Shown: positions 59,284-64,000 of the stretch, in pieces | Layout of the letters: the number at the start of each line of letters is the position of its first letter | Position numbering within the stretch: position 1 is the stretch's first letter | NCBI RefSeq assembly: GCF_905475395.1 | Contig: NC_058338.1 | Span: 9,500,935-9,564,934, forward strand | From: Chrysoperla carnea | Taxonomy: Eukaryota; Arthropoda; Insecta; Neuroptera; Chrysopidae | Reading direction: 5' to 3' | Length of the DNA: 64,000 nt | The notes under the pieces: model-generated | The model's input: the letters and a program-made list of their open reading frames with translations, nothing else | Told to the model about the DNA's origin: nothing | Database searches by the model: none | Made by a program: the position numbers and the translations under genes

Positions 59284-59720
59284 CAATATCGAATATTGAG
59301 AAACTCACTCGGTAACAGAGCCGAGGAGATCTTGAAACTAAACAGAGCTGATATTAGAGTCATCGTAGAGTTACTCACAGGGCATGATAACCTGAACAAG
59401 TTCCAACATCAGATTGGAAAAAGACAATCTCCCACGTGTGACAGATGCGGAGAAAATTCAGAAGAAACATCGATCCACTTTCTCTGTTAATGCCCGGCGC
59501 TCATACAGCAGCGAAGGAAATGGTTTGGTCAGGCCATAGTCGAACCAGAAGAAATTAGAAAACTCAGCGCTAGGCAAATCCTGGGTTTCAGTACATCAGT
59601 TGGTTATAATAGCCACTGAAAAGTGTAGCGGGGATAGAGTACAAGGGTCTATTTGGCTAGGTGCTTTGAACCATTGCTTCGAGGTGCGATGCTCGAGCAT
59701 GGCACCTCGAAGCAACGAAA
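59284..59720 (+). mobile_element. LINE 3' fragment with long 3'-UTR hairpin
   Basis: Encodes the C-terminal end of a Jockey/I-type LINE protein: L-L-T-G-H-D-N-L-N-K, then C-D-R-C-G-E-N-S-E-E-T-S-I-H-F-L-C. A stop codon (TAA at about 59488) follows where the family has C-x-C-P-A-L, and the frame continues past it, so this copy is dead. The 3' part matches 51420-51740. At 59674-59715 a 42-nt palindrome (TTGCTTCGAGGTGC, inner ATGCTCGAGCAT, GCACCTCGAAGCAA) forms a near-perfect hairpin. Confidence 0.78.
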
Positions 59721-60747
59721 AATGCATAAACGAGAAAAATTATTTTCCCATAATTTGCAATGTTCACAAAGTTTATAAATATCTTCTAGAATCTAATGCA
59801 GAAAACTGCATCTCGATCCATCTGACTTTAGAAATTGTTCGCGGTTTTTTGACCTTTTTTGTTTTAAAATTCCTCGTCTAAAAAACAGCATAATTTCATT
59901 CCAATAAAAAAAAAAGAAGATACGTATTTTATCGTTTCACTTAGTCTCCATTCGGTTTTTGAAATGATAAGATGAAAACTGTTTGAAAAATCATTTCTAT
60001 ATAGATCATATAAGATATAATATACATTATGTGTATAATGTATACTTCCTAATTATAATTTATTTGGAAAATAAATTCCCCAGATGTTTCCTAGTTGTAC
60101 TGTAATATGTTAAGTATCGCATAGTTCATAGTTCTATGTCAGGACCGTCTTAACCATATTGGGCGTCGGGTGAGAGAATCAGACGAAGCCCTTTCAACAG
60201 TATTACCGCATTCCAAGTTTCAAACTTTCTTTTAGATAGAATCAAGATTTCTGCAAGTTTATAATAAAATGTTCTTATTACAAAAAATAATGATTTTTTT
60301 CAAGTGGTATTTTACGTAATGTTAAAAAAATCCTAATAAATTGAAATTTTTTATCACTTTTAATAAGTTTATTGAGAGTTGTGGAAAAAAGAAAAGCTCA
60401 GTTTTAAAAGAGAAAACAAAAAAACTTTTTATTTATTTATTTTACACTAAATTCTTAATGTTTGATCAACGTCTATATTGTCGTACAGAAAAAACTTTTA
60501 CTAATTTCAGTGAAGGGAATATAGAAAAACTTTTAACGTTTAAGTAGTTTTGTTGTCTCGAACGTTGGGGTAATTTTTTTTTTTTTTGGTAGGTAGTTGT
60601 TATCAGTTTTGTACACAAAAAAAACAAACAAAATAGTGTTTTTGTATTTTGATAGAATGAAAAAACAAATAAATAAAGCAATGAAGAAATTTTATTTTAG
60701 AATTTTTATTTCATTTTGATTTGTGATAAAGAATTTACTGCTATATA
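59721..60747. other. Intergenic, nothing recognised
   Basis: Short overlapping frames on both strands near 60341-60681 are A/T-run driven. No gene supported. Confidence 0.45.
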
Positions 60748-61050
60748 GGGTGTCCCAGGAGGAACGGACACCCTTGGTCTATCAGGTAAAAAATAAACTT
60801 CTTATAACAAAGTCTTCCATTTTTCTGATGCACTTCACTCGTTCATACATACAGGGCAGCGTAACGTTGAAGCTTTCGCGTTGTCTCATTATCACAATTT
60901 ATTACTATTGCTCTCATCCCCCCTCTGTCGTTCGCTGTAAAGCGCTTCTATTTGGCTGCCTATTTTAATTAATAGCTAATTATCAGGACTTTTCGTCTTT
61001 GAACTTTATTTCCTACCTGATACAAGATGTCCGTTACTTCTGTGGGAAGT
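60748..61050. mobile_element. Probable MITE with imperfect inverted ends
   Basis: The left end (GGGTGTCCCAGGAGGAACGG, then TCTATCAGGTA) is mirrored by the right (TACCTGATACAAGATGTCCG, then TTACTTCTGTGGGA). TA precedes the left end. The arms have several mismatches and the exact right border is uncertain. Confidence 0.5.
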
Positions 61051-64000
61051 GGGAAAGTGGGAAAATAGTTTATTGCAGTAAAAGGTATGTGTTTTTTTTC
61101 GTGTGTTTCTTTTGATGAGGCTAAAATATTTAATCTATATTGTATTTAAATAATAATTAAAGATAATTGAAAATAAATGGACTCGAACCAGAAGTTGCGC
61201 AAAGTTAACGCTTATATCTCAAAAGCAGTGAGGAAAATTTAAAAGATTCAAGAGTCAAAAATTGTTTAAAATCTTCTAAAATATGAGATACAACAAGTTT
61301 CAAGTCAAATATTTGATTGAAACCACATTATAATCGTTAATTTCGACAATATCAAATTTTTTTCAAAATTAGGTTTTGTTTTTTTTTTTTCAATCACTTG
61401 TATCTCAAAAACGGTGAGTTTCAAAAAAAATTGCCACGAAATAAAAAATGCTTAGAATAATCCAAAATATAAGATTTAATTACTGTTTTCTCAAATTTCA
61501 TGATTTATCATCAGAATAAACATGGCCGAACTTCTAAGCGCGTTCGTACGTGTGTGTGCATTGTAAAAACAGACTTTCTAATCCATATGACTTTGTTCTT
61601 CACACTCCTACGAACGTTTTGAATCGGATCCCATATAAACTCATATTGTTCCATAGAATTGCAACTTTAAATGCTTCATTTCCTACAGTAAAAGAAAGTA
61701 TGTTAAATTTATTGAAATTTGAAGAAAACACAAAAGTAACATTCTTTTTAACACAGGTAATTCATAGTGCTCATGGCACGTTCTTCTATTCATTTTTATA
61801 GATAATAGTTAAAGCTGATGTAAATGTATTTTCGTCACATTACCTTATATATAAAATCTCAGTCATGTCTCAAGTGACTAAATGAATGTGTCACGGGTTT
61901 ATACACAAACATCCATCTACTTACTATACGTTTTAAACATACAGGTAAACAATATGTTCCTATATATTCTAAGTTCGTATAGTCACTATTAGCTTTTACA
62001 CCTAAATGCAATTCCCTTGTTAATAACTGAATTGAAAAGAATTTTTTTTGTCACCACCTTGTTCGCATTTCTTAAAGTAGTAGGGGGGATGTGTGACGCA
62101 AAGTATGATTCCAGAAAAATAAACGACTTTCCACATTTCCACAATTTATTGACCAAAGAGTGTGCAAAATATTTCTATTGAAGGCTATAAATGCTTTAAA
62201 ATTCTTTTATATACAATAGAGCCTTGAAAAAGAAGTAATTGAGGTCGAATACACTTTACACTTTAAATACACTTTATTTGTGTGATACATTCCCAAGAAA
62301 ATCATCAAATTTTCAAGTTCCAAGGATTGAGAAATCGTTATTCGCTTAATTTTTTTGCTAACATTATTATACTTATGTTTGTGCCTTAGAGATAATACCA
62401 TAGAGCTGTAAAGACATACTTAATTTAAAAAGTTGCTGACTTTCTACGCGGAAAGCTAATTTTTTTACTAGTGTAAATTTTTCTGATATTTTCTAAAGAT
62501 CAGAAAATGTTGATCAAGAATATTTTCGTATCTAAATTTACATAAAATAGATATTCTCTTTATATATTTATGTTTATAGATACCATCAAGATATTTCCTT
62601 GCATCGATAAAAAATGATAAAAACGAAACTTGCGTCTTTGTTATGTATAAATGTTTATCAACATCATGTTTTCACTTACATATTTACTTCTTTTTTTCGT
62701 GTGAAATACAAACATATTTTTTGCCATTCATACAAAAATACGAAAACCTTTGGGAAAAAAACAACATATGGTTATTTGCCATTGTTTTTTTAAAAGTATT
62801 TATTATTATTTTTTATTACTTTTTTCTAATGATTTATTTGTTATGATTCATGTTCGAAAATATTTTATCGATTGAGTCTTATAAAACTGTATGAAGTTAC
62901 AGTTTTTGGGTTGCTGATAAGGAAATTATTATTTATTCGCGTTAATCCTAGAAAAAAAACATAGGTTGGTCTAAAATTAGTCTTCTGTTCTCCTACCTTT
63001 CCAAAAATTTAGTATTTCAAACACATTACAATTACAATCCACAGTACTTTTTTCGCGGGTGTAATAAGATAAAAGTCATATTACTTGATTTTTGCTCCTG
63101 GCGATTTTTAAAAAACCGCATCAAAATCCATCGCGTAGTTTTAAAGGTCTAAGCATACATAGTGTTATACTTTGTAGTGATATGTTATCATGCTCATTTT
63201 TTTCAAGTATGTATTAATTATATTTAACAAAAAGGGTGCCGTCCCGCAGACTAATACAAAAAGTTTTTTATCATTTTCATTTCGACTCAACAATATTCAT
63301 GCATTCAATGGCCATATAATTTCCCATTCCATAAATATTTGCAGACCACTAAATAAATAAACAATGGATTTGAATTCATTTAAGAAAATAAATATAAATA
63401 AATTATTTCTGTATTTTTTTTTGTTTTTGTTTTTTTGTAAAGAGATTTAATTAAAAATATTTTGAAGTAATAGTTTTAAACAGTTATTCTTAATTAGATT
63501 AAAATTGATGCAAATTTCACCATTATTTTAATTAAAAAAATTGTTATCATTCCATTTTTTTTATTTACCTAGCTTAGTTTATTTGTTCGTTAGTTAGTTA
63601 GCTTGCTAGAATTCATGGTGTACAGAAGCAAATTTAGCACCGTTTCACGACAATATTTAGATATTATTTCAATATCTATTCATTATGTTATTTAGTAATC
63701 ATTGTACTCTTTTCAGACCCTCAATTTGGAGGCCAACTTTTTTGAGGTACACACTTCGTGACCATAAGGGATGGGTTCGTAATGTGATCAAAAACAAAAA
63801 TCAAAAAAATTTGTACAAAAATTAGCCCCGGAAAGATTTTTTTTGGCGGGTTTAATGAATAATTTTATAAGCAAAGACGGATTTTTGCGTATTTAGGGAA
63901 AACTATTGATTTTTGCTGATAACATTATATGAGAAAGTTGAAGATTATTCCAAAATAAGTATTTTGAGCCAAGATTGTATCTTTATCCGTTCTCTAGTTG
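61051..64000. other. Intergenic tail of the window
   Basis: No gene recognised. About 63105-63190 (CGCATCAAAATCCATCGCGT, then ATACTTTGTAGTGATATG) is a fragment of Helitron-like family D. A plus frame at 61550-61801 has no family resemblance. Confidence 0.45.

Overview
This is a strongly AT-rich stretch of nuclear DNA from an insect. The evidence is short GT-AG introns in the host genes, insect-type protein families, no operons, dense MITE, Helitron-like and LINE debris, and LINE/SINE 3' tails made of TTAGG-like pentamers (the usual insect telomere unit). I could not fix the order. Seven host genes are supported: a C2H2 zinc-finger protein (+, 659-2218); a HIF prolyl hydroxylase of the EGLN family with an N-terminal MYND finger (-, three exons, 17407 down to 6603); the TRAPP subunit TRAPPC6B/Trs33 (+, four exons, 18650-20369); cystathionine beta-synthase (-, nine exons, 25927 down to 22653); and a minus-strand cluster of three MGST1-type MAPEG genes (40711-38658, 37561-36251, 29717-28061). 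A secreted chymotrypsin-fold serine protease (-, seven exons, 34098-31567) sits between the second and third MGST genes. Exons were joined by hand from GT-AG sites, reading phase and family similarity. All joins keep frame. Layout: 1-3 kb zinc-finger gene and a fresh LINE insertion; 3-6.4 kb empty; 6.6-17.4 kb EGLN, mostly a 9.3-kb intron full of repeats; 17.5-18.2 kb a TA-flanked MITE in the gap between the head-to-head EGLN and TRAPPC6B genes; 18.6-26 kb TRAPPC6B and CBS, tail to tail; 28-41 kb the MGST/protease cluster; 41-64 kb no recognisable coding gene. That last third holds a 316-bp satellite, Helitron-like copies, a (CCCACA)n tract, nested MITEs, a tRNA-derived SINE and LINE ends. The host genes do not form one pathway, although EGLN (oxygen sensing), CBS (transsulfuration, feeding cysteine and glutathione) and MGST (glutathione-dependent detoxification and peroxide reduction) are all redox-linked. 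The most interesting non-coding signals are: (1) a Helitron-like element inserted nine bases after the protease stop codon, carrying six roughly 52-bp units, most of them near-perfect heat-shock-element arrays; (2) a tRNA-derived SINE with target-site duplication whose 3' end matches that of the resident TTAGG-tailed LINE family; (3) a satellite found at three loci that keeps a palindromic TGACGTCA (CRE/ATF) box in eight of nine copies; (4) large palindromic MITEs in introns and promoters; (5) two different transposons inserted at nearly the same site in one dispersed repeat.
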